From contig JAOPWM010000133.1 in the NCBI GenBank assembly GCA_025965695.1, positions 1-64,000 of the forward strand: DNA of 64,000 nucleotides, written 5' to 3'. The DNA comes from Blastococcus sp. (GTDB lineage: Bacteria; Actinomycetota; Actinomycetes; Mycobacteriales; Geodermatophilaceae). Positions 1-8,914 of the stretch are shown here, in pieces; the first letter of the stretch is position 1; each line of letters opens with the position of its first letter. The position numbers were made by a program, and so were the translations under genes. The notes below the pieces were generated by a model, which ran no database searches, was not told where the DNA came from, and saw only the letters and a program-made list of their open reading frames with translations.

Positions 1-300
1 GCCGCTGGGCCCGGCGGGGCCGCTGGGCCCGGCGGGGCCGGGAGGTCCTATGGTGCCGGCGGGGCCGGGAGGTCCACTGGCGCCGGCAGGGCCCTGTGCA
101 CCCGGAGAACCGGCGGCTCCCGGAGAACCTTTCTCCCCTGCGGTGGTGATCCAGCCCGTGGCCGGAAGGAGCAGCGCAAGAAGCAGTGCAAGGAGCGCGA
201 CGGCGAGCGCCGAGGCCGCTAGCCAGAACGCTCCGTCCCTTCTACGACGCGGCCGCCGAGCTCGCGACGGCGGATCAACATCATCCTCAGGCTCGGCCAT
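1..300 (-). CDS. Collagen-like Gly-X-Y repeat membrane protein (3' end beyond window edge)
   Basis: Reverse-strand reading from ATG at 300: MAEPEDDVDPPSRARRPRRRRDGAFWLAASALAVALLALLLALLLPATGWITTAGEKGSPGAAGSPGAQGPAGASGPPGPAGTIGPPGPAGPSGPAGPSG. Basic N-terminus, one TM segment, then uninterrupted GXY triplets to the edge. Absent from the ORF track because there is no stop inside the window. Confidence 0.85.
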   Translation of the reverse strand, partial: MAEPEDDVDPPSRARRPRRRRDGAFWLAASALAVALLALLLALLLPATGWITTAGEKGSPGAAGSPGAQGPAGASGPPGPAGTIGPPGPAGPSGPAGPSG

Positions 301-690
301 GACGAGGTGCCTCCCAGAGCAGGATCGGCATCCGGCGCGACAGGCCTGGCGGCCCATGTCACCGGACGGGTTCGGGAAGCACCTGCTCTTTGGTCCCCGC
401 TGCTCCCAGTGCGGAGAGAGATCGCGGATGGCGTCTCCAGCCGCCATTCACCCACGGCCGTTGCCGCGTTTCGTCGAATGTTCGCCGTCGGCCCGTTCAT
501 GTTCGCCGGTGGGTGTCACCGCGACGTCACGCGACCGTGACAGGCACCCAGCCGCCTCTGATGACGTACAGCCTCGTGAGTTCAGGGCCCGCACCGGCGG
601 TCCGTTGTCGGCGCATGACGGACATCCGGACCGCACGTCGCCCCGCCCGGGGTACGGCAGCTGCCCGAAGGACAGGCGAGGTATCGGAGC

Positions 691-1422
691 TCAGTACCGG
701 GTGACCAGCGTGGCATAGACCACCACGTTGCTGAGGTATGTGCGGCGGGAACGGTCGAACGTCCCTCCGCAGGTGATCAATCGAAGAACGGGTTCCGGGG
801 TCTGGCCGTAGACCGCCTCGGTGGGGAAGGAGCGCTTGGGATAGGTGCGCACCGACTCCACGGCGAAGACGGCGGTGCGGCCGTCGGCGAGGCCGACGAA
901 GATGTTGTCGGCAGGTTGAAGTTGATTGAGCCGGTAAAAGACTGCAGGCCCCTCGTACGTGTCGACGTGCCCGAGGAGAATTGCGGGTCCGGGCTCGCCG
1001 GGGGACGCAAGGTACTGATACCAACCTGCGGGAGCGTGCGGATCCGTGGGCGGCACCGCGACCGTTCCGTCCGGGTTCAGTCCCAGTGCGATGAGGTCGC
1101 TATGCACCTCGATGCGCGGAATGTCGAGGTGCACGGGAGCGGGGGCCACGGGCGGAGCTCCCCGGGGCGGAGCATTCGGCTGCTCCGGAACATCGGCGCC
1201 GGGAGTCGCCGGGACAGCCCGTGCAGCCGTCTCTGCCGGCACGAGTGACGCCGCGGAAACGTGCAGGCCCAGCACGAGCAGCACCACGCCGATTCCACCG
1301 AGGACCAGCCCGGTCGCACCGGCGGCTCGACGCCGGCCGATGTGGAGCCTGGGAAGCCCTCCGTCTGGTGCCGGCCGCAGTGGGTGACTGATCGAGAACC
1401 GTCTCAGGCGAAAATCGGTCAT
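691..1422 (-). CDS. Class F-type sortase
   Basis: TM segment then sortase fold with LGHVDT (His), LITCGG (Cys) and a downstream Arg (RSRRTYLSN). ATG at 1422 (MTDFRLRRF) preferred over the longer 1626 start. Confidence 0.85.
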   Translation of the reverse strand: MTDFRLRRFSISHPLRPAPDGGLPRLHIGRRRAAGATGLVLGGIGVVLLVLGLHVSAASLVPAETAARAVPATPGADVPEQPNAPPRGAPPVAPAPVHLDIPRIEVHSDLIALGLNPDGTVAVPPTDPHAPAGWYQYLASPGEPGPAILLGHVDTYEGPAVFYRLNQLQPADNIFVGLADGRTAVFAVESVRTYPKRSFPTEAVYGQTPEPVLRLITCGGTFDRSRRTYLSNVVVYATLVTRY

Positions 1423-1876
1423 GGTCGGACGGGATGCCCTCCCGTCGTCGTACAGCGCTGACCCGGCACTGCCGGTCGCGATCTCGGCGGCCGGTCCGGG
1501 AGTGGCACTGGGTCCAGTCCGACCGGCCACGCCTGGGGTAGAGCCCACCGGAGTCGTGTCCTCGCAGCTGACCGGCAGGACCTCGGAAGTGGTCACGACG
1601 AGTTCCATTCTCCTGCACCCGACCATGTGGGCCGGTCACGCCGGTTGGTGCCGGGCGGCACCGCCTGCACCGCAGAGCCCGAGGGCGGCAGTCACCTCGG
1701 TCGTCGGGTCGGCCGGAGCCCCTGACGCAGCGCCCGGGGCAGCGAGGAGATCGTCACCGAACAGCGTCACCACGCCGTCAGCGGAACGTCACTCCTCCAG
1801 GCCTGCGCCGATCGTCCTAGCCCGACCCGCGACGGCGGGCATCGGTGCGCCGGCCGGCCGGACGACGGCCCCGGCC

Positions 1877-2614
1877 TCACAAGCGGACCGCCGCGGTTGC
1901 GCTTCGCCCCGGGAGGGTGTCGATGAGTCGACACATCTGCGGCGTCGGTGCGGCTCCGATCTCATCGGCCAACATGGCCTGGAACGACTCATATGCGCGG
2001 ACCGCCTCGGCAACATTTCCCTCAGCCAAGTGAACGCGCACGACCGTGCGGTGGGCACTCTCTCGTAGCGGCTCGACTCGCACAGCGGCGTACGCCGCTT
2101 GTACGGCCTCTCCATAGCGGGCGGCCGCCGCGAATTTCTCGGCCAGTGCCTCGAGGGCGTGCATACGAAGCTGCCGCAGCCGTTCACGCTCCAGCAGGAC
2201 CCAGTCGTCGTACCAGCCGGGGAGCAGCTCGCCCGGCAGCCCGAGGTTGCCCGCCGTCAGGCTGTCGGTGGCCGAGCAAGGATCCATGGCACGCCGTGCC
2301 CAGTCGGTCAGTTCATGGACGTCGACTCGCACATCGTGGGCGATCGACAACGCGTCACCGGACACCGTGATGAGTGCCGGTGCGACCTTGTGCACGCGCC
2401 ACAGGGTGGAACGCAGGCTGCCGTGCGCATGCTCTTCAGAGACGTCCGGCCACAGTTGACCTGCGATCGCCGTCCGCGCCGGCCTTCCGGAGAGGCTGAG
2501 GTGTGCGACGAGGCGCTGCACCGCTCGTGGCAGGTCCGGGGTCGAACCGGGATCAGCCCCGGCTAGGTGGAGGCTGAAGCCATCCAGCAGGCAGACTCGT
2601 GTGGCACGGTCCAT
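1877..2614 (-). CDS. BTAD/SARP-type transcriptional regulator (short, no ATPase)
   Basis: Winged-helix N-terminus (LLDGFSLHLAG...AGQLWPDVSEEHAHGSLRSTLWRV) and BTAD-like TPR region (ALEALAEKFAAAARYGEAVQAAYAAVRVEPLRESAHRTVVRVHLAEGNVAEAVRAYESF). Confidence 0.85.
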   Translation of the reverse strand: MDRATRVCLLDGFSLHLAGADPGSTPDLPRAVQRLVAHLSLSGRPARTAIAGQLWPDVSEEHAHGSLRSTLWRVHKVAPALITVSGDALSIAHDVRVDVHELTDWARRAMDPCSATDSLTAGNLGLPGELLPGWYDDWVLLERERLRQLRMHALEALAEKFAAAARYGEAVQAAYAAVRVEPLRESAHRTVVRVHLAEGNVAEAVRAYESFQAMLADEIGAAPTPQMCRLIDTLPGRSATAAVRL

Positions 2615-2694
2615 TGGTTCCCCCTTGGCGCCGGCAGTGTCATTCGGAGGACGGGTTTTCGGGTGCCACAGGGTCAGAAATGCTTGAGCAGCCG

Positions 2695-2961
2695 CTAGTC
2701 GCTGTCAATCTGCTTCAGTGCGTCACGGACGAACTCGTGCAGCCATTCACTCACCGCATCCGTCACCTCACGCGGAGACGACGCCACGGCCACTGTGACC
2801 TCATCGCCGAGCGACGATCCGGCGGAGGTAGTGGCAGCGGTCAACCGGCTGCGGAACTGATCGGATTCACCTTCAAGCCATACACGAATGACCAGCGCAG
2901 CGCTCCGGTCGTCGTCCAAGGTCACCATCCATCGGCGCAGGCCACGGAGCGTCGTACGCAC
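2695..2961 (-). CDS. Small hypothetical protein
   Basis: 88 aa ORF (MRTTLRGLRRWMVTLDDDRSAALVIRVWLEG...) upstream of the SARP gene on the same strand. Confidence 0.5.
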   Translation of the reverse strand: MRTTLRGLRRWMVTLDDDRSAALVIRVWLEGESDQFRSRLTAATTSAGSSLGDEVTVAVASSPREVTDAVSEWLHEFVRDALKQIDSD

Positions 2962-3354
2962 GGGCCCAGGGCAGCAGTGCTCCTTTGGCAGGGCTCGGCC
3001 GAACGAACCTTTCCCGTTGCATCACGTAATGGCGATTGCCCGAATGGATGACAAGACACTCCGTGCCGACTGGCCCCCGGCTCGGCCCGGCGCGTCTCGG
3101 ATCTTCCCTGCGGGTCCGACTGCACGCGATGGTGCGCTCGGCCAGCAATGCTCCCGCCTGCACCACCGCCTGTACGACATCGACCTGATGGCCGGGTGCG
3201 GGTCAACTGGCTGGGCGAGCACACACGTCACTGGGTGGCAGCTACGACGTCCGTGGGGTGCGTAACGCCCGACGGCGATGCGGCAGTGGACGGCGGCCCC
3301 CTGCACGGCCCTCGTTCCTACGGGCACCGGTGTTGTGACGTGATTGCGCCGCCT

Positions 3355-3368
3355 GCATGCATGCATGC
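3355..3368. repeat. (GCAT)3GC palindromic tetranucleotide repeat
   Basis: GCATGCATGCATGC, 14-nt perfect palindrome, about 65 bp upstream of the small membrane protein gene. Confidence 0.9.
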
Positions 3369-3434
3369 CTGCGGGTCCATACGGGTAGTCCCCGCACGTG
3401 CGGACCCCCTCCGCACCCTTCTCAGGAGGTCGTC

Positions 3435-3596
3435 ATGTTTCTGGCCGTTGCTGCTGTTCTCGCCATCCTGTGGCTCCTGGGCCTTCTGGCCTTCCACGTC
3501 ACAGCCTTCGCGATCCACCTGCTGCTGATCGCAGCGGTCATCGCCGTGATCGCCCACTTCGTCGGAGGCAGGCGGTCGGGGCGAACTCGAGTCTGA
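3435..3596 (+). CDS. Small hydrophobic membrane protein (lmo0937/DUF5670-like)
   Basis: MFLAVAAVLAILWLLGLLAFHVTAFAIHLLLIAAVIAVIAHFVGGRRSGRTRV; strong SD (AGGAGG at 3424-3429) before ATG 3435; two TM segments. Confidence 0.8.
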   Translation: MFLAVAAVLAILWLLGLLAFHVTAFAIHLLLIAAVIAVIAHFVGGRRSGRTRV

Positions 3597-3604
3597 CCCC
3601 CGCT

Positions 3605-3643
3605 ACGGGGCGCCCGGGGAGATACGGTGCCCGGGCGCCCCGT
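3605..3643 (+). terminator. Stem-loop terminator-like
   Basis: ACGGGGCGCCCGGG (3605-3618) / CCCGGGCGCCCCGT (3630-3643), perfect 14-bp stem, 11-nt loop, 9 bp after the stop of the preceding gene. Confidence 0.75.
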
Positions 3644-3719
3644 CCGGTCCGGCCAAGACGCTGACACGTGCGGGCACTCGGGTTGAGGGCGCACTCGATC
3701 GGTGGGGAGGCAGAGGCGC

Positions 3720-3899
3720 ATGACGGTCCCAGAGGCGACCTCGGAGGCGGACGTCGACACCATCGCGATGCTCTCGACCCGGGTGCATCCGGATCTTCGC
3801 AAGCGCCTGAAGCGCTATTCCGTCGAATCGGGCAAGTCCATGCAGGAGATCGTCGAAACCGCGATCACGCGCTACCTCGATGCCGAGGAGGGAAGCTGA
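3720..3899 (+). CDS. Ribbon-helix-helix (CopG/Arc-like) small protein
   Basis: MTVPEATSEADVDTIAMLSTRVHPDLRKRLKRYSVESGKSMQEIVETAITRYLDAEEGS: RHH-like pattern. Confidence 0.65.
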   Translation: MTVPEATSEADVDTIAMLSTRVHPDLRKRLKRYSVESGKSMQEIVETAITRYLDAEEGS

Positions 3900-4041
3900 A
3901 CCTGCTGTGTGACTCCGGCCCAGTGGCGCTATCGTCCCGGCGGACATCACCGCCGGCGTGACGCGTCGGTGACGACGACTCTCTACCGTCCCTGCCTCGG
4001 GTCGCTGCAGGCCTTGGATCGCCGACCGGAGCGGAGTGGCC

Positions 4042-5061
4042 ATGCCCTTGAAGAATTACGGCGTGCTCGCCGCTCGGGTGTTCGACACCCGTGCCGAGGG
4101 GGGCTCCGGCGCCCCCCATTTCCAGATCAGGGCGCGCGGCGGCGACGTCGATTTCCGGGTTGCCGTCAACGTGCTCTCGCAGCAGTCACCCTCCGAACTG
4201 CTGTACGCCGCGGACGAAGCCTTCGAGCATCCCGTCCTGAACGCTCTTCCGGACCTGCCGGACGGGTTCTCCGGTCTGCCGAGCACCCCAGGCCAGGGCG
4301 CCTTCGACTACATCAGAGGGAACCTTTTCGACCGGGAGTCGCTGCGTCCGCTGCCGGCGACCGCTCCAGGACCTGACAACGACCTCGCCGACAAGTTGCA
4401 CCACTACGTCGACCGGGCGCAGGCCGACCCATCGGCCCGGCTGTACGCGTTCGGTGAGCGGTGGGGCCCGGAGAAGGGCCTCGCGGACAAGATCTTCGGC
4501 TTCTCGCCTGGGAACGGCGTCCACGACATCCACATGAACCAGGGCAACACCGGCCAGTTCCGACGCGACGACGGTGTCTGGCAGGACGGCGGACTGCTCC
4601 TGCACTACCCCGCCGCCCAGCAGTGGGTTGCCATCTTCCTGGCCTTCCAGAGCCAGTCATGGCACACCGACGATCGCACGGGGCACACCCTCCCCGGAGT
4701 GCAGGCCGCCGGGCCGGTACCCGGACCGGGGGAACCGGATCACGCCGTGCGGATCGTCGCCGCTCTGGTGACCGATGCTGGACAGCAGCCCGGCCGGGAG
4801 ACCGTCACGCTCCTGAACACCGGGGTGCAGGACCTGGATCTCGCCGGCTGGGCGCTCCTGGACGCCCGGGAGCAGCGGATGCCCCTGCCGTCGACCCGGC
4901 TTCCCGCGGGGGAGGCGGCGCGCATCCCTGTGCAGCCTCCGTTCGGGCTCGGCGGGGAGGGCGGCCTGCTGACCCTGCTCGACCCGGCAGGTCTGAAGGT
5001 CGACGGCGTCGCCTACACCGAGCGCCAGGCGCAGTCGGAGGGCCGGACCATCGTGTTCTGA
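4042..5061 (+). CDS. DUF2278 (YukJ-like) protein with C-terminal lamin-tail-like domain
   Basis: N-terminus MPLKNYGVLAARVFDTRAEGGSGAPHFQIRA; GVHDIHMNQGN motif; C-terminus ETVTLLNTGVQDLDLAGWALLDAREQRMPLPSTRLPAGEAARIPV...LLDPAGLKVDGVAYT resembles LTD. Confidence 0.8.
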   Translation: MPLKNYGVLAARVFDTRAEGGSGAPHFQIRARGGDVDFRVAVNVLSQQSPSELLYAADEAFEHPVLNALPDLPDGFSGLPSTPGQGAFDYIRGNLFDRESLRPLPATAPGPDNDLADKLHHYVDRAQADPSARLYAFGERWGPEKGLADKIFGFSPGNGVHDIHMNQGNTGQFRRDDGVWQDGGLLLHYPAAQQWVAIFLAFQSQSWHTDDRTGHTLPGVQAAGPVPGPGEPDHAVRIVAALVTDAGQQPGRETVTLLNTGVQDLDLAGWALLDAREQRMPLPSTRLPAGEAARIPVQPPFGLGGEGGLLTLLDPAGLKVDGVAYTERQAQSEGRTIVF

Positions 5062-5153
5062 GGGGCCGGGAGGACGCGCGGAACGCCGGCCTCCGACCCG
5101 GCGGAGTGGCGCAGTGGGATCGCGAATCACGGCAGTCGAGAGGAGCCCCGCCG

Positions 5154-6230
5154 TTGGACGAGGACGCCCCACCCCGGGTCGAGCAGGCAGCTCTCGACGA
5201 CCTCCGGGCTCGGCTGCGGGCCTGGCGCCAGGTGGAGTTGACCGGCACTCCCGGCTGGGACCGCGGCACCGAGCCCGGCTACCTCGCAGACCTGGTGCGC
5301 TCCTGGGCCGAGGACTACGACTGGCGGATGCACGAGAAGCGGATCCGCGCGCTGCCGTGGGTTCGCACGTCGCGGGCACGGCTGGTGCACCAGCGAGCGG
5401 CGAACCCGGATGCGACCGCCGTCGTCCTGCTGCACGGGTGGCCGGACTCGGTGCTGCGCTACCAGCGGGTGCTGCCGCTGCTGACCGACGTCCACGTCGT
5501 CGTCCCGGCGCTACCCGGCTACCCGTTCGCCGCGCCCCTGGCGGAGAAGAACCTGTCCTCGGCGGACATGGCCACTGTGGTCGCAGGGGCGCTGGCGGAG
5601 CTGGGGTACGAGCGGTACGTCGTCTCGGGTGGCGACATCGGCCGCGGCGTCGCCACGGCGCTGGCCGCCGACCACACCGAGCGCGTCGCGGCACTGCACC
5701 TCACCGACGTGCCGACCGCTGCCGGGTCGACCGCTGATCCCGAGACGCAGACCGATGACCAGCGCGACCACCGGGAAAGGGGCGAGCGCTGGCGGAGCGC
5801 CGAAGGCGCTTACCTGCTGGAGCAGGCGACCAAGCCGCACACGCTCGCGGTGGCTCTCGGGGACTCCCCCGCCGGGCTCGCGGCCTGGCTGGTCGAGAAG
5901 CTGCGCTCCTGGAGCGACTGCGGCGGCGACGTCGAATCTGTCTTCCCGCGCGGGGAGCTACTCACCTGGATCACCGCGTATTGGGCGACCGGGACGATCG
6001 GGACGTCGTTCGCCCCGTACGCACGGTCGAGCCCACCGGTCAGGTGGATCGACGTGCCGACCGTGGTCAGCCAGTTCCCGGGGGAACCGGTGCGGGCGCC
6101 GCGGTCGGTCGCCGAGCGATTGTTCGACCTGCGGGTCTGGCAGGAGGGCAGCGCCGGCGGGCACTTCGCCGCGTGGGAACGGCCGGAGGAATTCGTGGAC
6201 GGGGTTCGTGCCGCGCTCGCCCTGAGCTGA
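5154..6230 (+). CDS. Epoxide hydrolase-like alpha/beta hydrolase (EHN-type N-terminus)
   Basis: TTG start after GAGGAG; RLRAWRQVE..PGWDRGTEPGYLADLVRSWAEDYDWRMHEKRIRALP, then LLHGWPDS and GGDIGRG nucleophile elbow, HFAAWERPEEF His region. Confidence 0.8.
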   Translation: MDEDAPPRVEQAALDDLRARLRAWRQVELTGTPGWDRGTEPGYLADLVRSWAEDYDWRMHEKRIRALPWVRTSRARLVHQRAANPDATAVVLLHGWPDSVLRYQRVLPLLTDVHVVVPALPGYPFAAPLAEKNLSSADMATVVAGALAELGYERYVVSGGDIGRGVATALAADHTERVAALHLTDVPTAAGSTADPETQTDDQRDHRERGERWRSAEGAYLLEQATKPHTLAVALGDSPAGLAAWLVEKLRSWSDCGGDVESVFPRGELLTWITAYWATGTIGTSFAPYARSSPPVRWIDVPTVVSQFPGEPVRAPRSVAERLFDLRVWQEGSAGGHFAAWERPEEFVDGVRAALALS

Positions 6231-6355
6231 GGAGCCGGGCCCGGACGCCTGCTACGACCCCCGCCGCACAGCCTGCGTCACCGCGCGCCGAATGTAACGA
6301 GACGGGAACACGAGCGACGGTCCACTGGAACAAGTGGACGACTAAGTTCCGGGAG

Positions 6356-8914
6356 GTGCGCGCAGAGCTGACGCTCGGCGCCGAGGAGGAACTCCACCTC
6401 ATCGACCTCGGCAGCTGGGAGCTGTCCGCCCGCGCCCCACAGCTGCTGAGCCGGCTCCCCTCCTCCTCCTACGCTGCCGAGATCCAGCGGACGACGGTCG
6501 AGACCAACACCGCCGTCGTGACCTCGCTGTCCGGCCTCCGCGAGGAGTTGCTGCGGCTGCGCGCCGGACTGGTCGACGTCGCCGGCAAGGAGGGGCTCGG
6601 CGTGGCCGCGGTCGGCACGGCGCCACGCTCGACGTTCGCCGACTTCGAGCTGACCACCACCGGTCGGTACAGCCGCATGCACGAGCAGTACCGACTGCTC
6701 GTGGACGAGCAGCTGAACAGCGGCACGCAGGTGCACGACGGCGTCTCCGACCGCGACCTCGCGGTCGAGATCGCCCAGCGGGTCGCCCGCGACCTCCCGG
6801 TCCTCCTCGCGCTGTCGGCCAGCTCCCCGTTCTGGAACGGCCAGGACACCGGCTACGCCAGCATCCGCACGATCATCTGGCAGCGCTGGCCGACCGCCGG
6901 GTCCACCGGCCCGCTGGCCTCGGCCCGCGAGTACGACGACCTGATCGCCGACCTCATCGACTCCGGCGTCATCGCCGACGCGAAGATGGCCTACTTCGAC
7001 GTCCGGCCGTCCTCCCACGCGCCGACCCTCGAGCTGCGGGTCTGCGACGCCTGTCCCTTGGTCGACGACGCCGTACTCATCGCCGGAGTGTTCCGCGCCA
7101 TGGTTCGCGCGGCGGAGCTGGACATCGGGGCCGGCCGGCCGCATGTGCCGGCACCCGCCCCGCTGCATCGGGCCGGGGTCTGGCAGGCGGCCCGCGCGGG
7201 CCTGTCCCGGGATCTCGTCGACGGCGCGCGGCGTTCCCTGCCGCGACCGGCAGCTGACGTGGTCAGAGGTCTGGTGCAGCGATTGCGCCCGCAACTGGAG
7301 GAGCTCGACGACTGGGACGTCGTCACCGAGCTGACCGAGACAGCCCTGGCACGCGGCAACTCCGCCGACCGGCAGCGGACGGCGTTCGCCGAGCGGGGAG
7401 ACCTCACGGACGTCATGCGGCTCGTCGTCGAGGAGACCCACGGCCCGGCCGGCGGCCCCGAGCCCGCCGGCCCGGCCCTGCGCCGCTACCGCTCCCGCGC
7501 CGGCGACGAGGCGATCGGCTCCGGGTCGGTACCCCGGGCGGCCTACCGGAATCTGCTGGAGGTCGTGTCGGCCCTCCCTCACGAGGAGGTGGCACGGCGT
7601 GAGCGGGCCCGCGACGAGTGGCTCCGACAGCAGGGGGTCACCTTCCGGGTGGACGGCCGGGAGCAGCTCTTCGGTGTCGACCTCGTCCCTCGCGTCATCA
7701 ACCGGCACGAGTGGCGGGAATTGGGCGAGGGGCTCGTCCAGCGCAGCCGTGCGCTCGAGCTGTTCCTCCGGGACGTCTACGGGGAGCAGCGCGTGCTCGA
7801 CGACGGCGTAATCCCGCGGGACGTCGTCCTCGGCTCGCCGGGCTGGCGCGAGGAGGCCACCAGGCTGCCGGCGGACGCAGTCCGCGCACCGGTGATGGGC
7901 TTCGACATCGTCCGCACCGAGTACGGCGGCTGGCGGGTGCTCGAGGACAACGTCCGCTCCCCCAGCGGTGCCGCGTACGCCATCGCCGCGCGCCGGCTCA
8001 TCGACGCCGTCATGCCCGACCTGCCCCGCCCACCCGGACTGTCGAACCCGGCCGTCGCCTACGAGCTGCTGCGCTCGACCCTGCTCGCGCGTGTGGAGCC
8101 CGGCACGCACGCTGCCCTGCTGTCCAGCGGGCCGGAGAGTTCGGCGTGGTTCGAGCACCGGCGGCTCGCCGAGGGCGCCGGCCTTCTGCTCGTGACCGCA
8201 GACGACCTCGACGTCGTCGGCGGGCGGGTCGTGCACCGGGGTGGCGGGCAGCAGATCGGCGCCCTCTACCTGCGACTGGACGACGAATTGATCGACGTCG
8301 TCGATGAGGATCGACGGCCGGTCGGCGCCGAGCTGCTCGACGTCGCAGCTGCGGGGTCGGTCGTGTTGGCGAACGCTCCCGGCAACGGCGTGGCCGACGA
8401 CAAGGCGATGTACTGCTCGATGCCGGAGCTGATCGGTTACTACCTCGGCGAGCGTCCGCTGCTGGAGTCGGTGCCGACGTACCGGCCCAGCGACGAGGTC
8501 GAGCGCCGAGCCGTCCTGGAGCGCATCGGCGACCTGGTCACCAAACCGGTCGACGGCTACGGCGGCGCCGGGGTACTGATCGGTCCGGTGGCCACCGCGG
8601 CCGAGGTCTCCCAGCGGCGGGCCGACCTGGCCGAGCGTCCGGATGCGTTCGTGGCGCAGGAGGTCGTCTCGTTGTCCTCGGCCCCGGCTCTCGACACCGC
8701 CGGGCTGCACCCACGTCACATCGACCTGCGCGCCTTCGTCTACCTCACCGGCACGCGCACCGAGGACTGCCGGTTCGCCGACGTCGCCCTCACGCGAGTC
8801 GCCGCTCGCGACAGCCTCGTCGTCAACAGCTCACGCGGCGGCGGCGCCAAGGACACCTGGATCGTGCTCGGACCCGACGAGAGGGGACACGCGGATGTGC
8901 GGACTGGCAGGTGA
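6356..8914 (+). CDS. Carboxylate-amine ligase (GCS2/YbdK-like) fused to circularly permuted type-2 ATP-grasp
   Basis: VRAELTLGAEEELHLIDLGSWELS... GCS2-like half; then GVTFRVDGREQLFGVDLVPRVI...FLRDVYGEQRVL...GFDIVRTEYGGWRVLEDNVRSPSGAAYA...KPVDGYGGAGVLIGP typical CP-ATP-grasp. GTG 6356 start inferred. Confidence 0.85.
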   Translation: MRAELTLGAEEELHLIDLGSWELSARAPQLLSRLPSSSYAAEIQRTTVETNTAVVTSLSGLREELLRLRAGLVDVAGKEGLGVAAVGTAPRSTFADFELTTTGRYSRMHEQYRLLVDEQLNSGTQVHDGVSDRDLAVEIAQRVARDLPVLLALSASSPFWNGQDTGYASIRTIIWQRWPTAGSTGPLASAREYDDLIADLIDSGVIADAKMAYFDVRPSSHAPTLELRVCDACPLVDDAVLIAGVFRAMVRAAELDIGAGRPHVPAPAPLHRAGVWQAARAGLSRDLVDGARRSLPRPAADVVRGLVQRLRPQLEELDDWDVVTELTETALARGNSADRQRTAFAERGDLTDVMRLVVEETHGPAGGPEPAGPALRRYRSRAGDEAIGSGSVPRAAYRNLLEVVSALPHEEVARRERARDEWLRQQGVTFRVDGREQLFGVDLVPRVINRHEWRELGEGLVQRSRALELFLRDVYGEQRVLDDGVIPRDVVLGSPGWREEATRLPADAVRAPVMGFDIVRTEYGGWRVLEDNVRSPSGAAYAIAARRLIDAVMPDLPRPPGLSNPAVAYELLRSTLLARVEPGTHAALLSSGPESSAWFEHRRLAEGAGLLLVTADDLDVVGGRVVHRGGGQQIGALYLRLDDELIDVVDEDRRPVGAELLDVAAAGSVVLANAPGNGVADDKAMYCSMPELIGYYLGERPLLESVPTYRPSDEVERRAVLERIGDLVTKPVDGYGGAGVLIGPVATAAEVSQRRADLAERPDAFVAQEVVSLSSAPALDTAGLHPRHIDLRAFVYLTGTRTEDCRFADVALTRVAARDSLVVNSSRGGGAKDTWIVLGPDERGHADVRTGR

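Noticed and set aside
50-718. 222-aa plus-strand ORF with PAGPGGP repeats
   Set aside because: The GXY periodicity with TM anchor and ATG is on the minus strand; the plus-strand version is its shadow.
5981-6355. N-terminal 125 aa of the 977-aa ORF
   Set aside because: Overlaps the epoxide hydrolase gene in another frame; conserved GCS2 similarity begins only around 6356.
6278-8719. 813-aa minus-strand ORF
   Set aside because: Antisense shadow of the GCS2/CP-ATP-grasp gene in GC-rich sequence; no domain-like composition.
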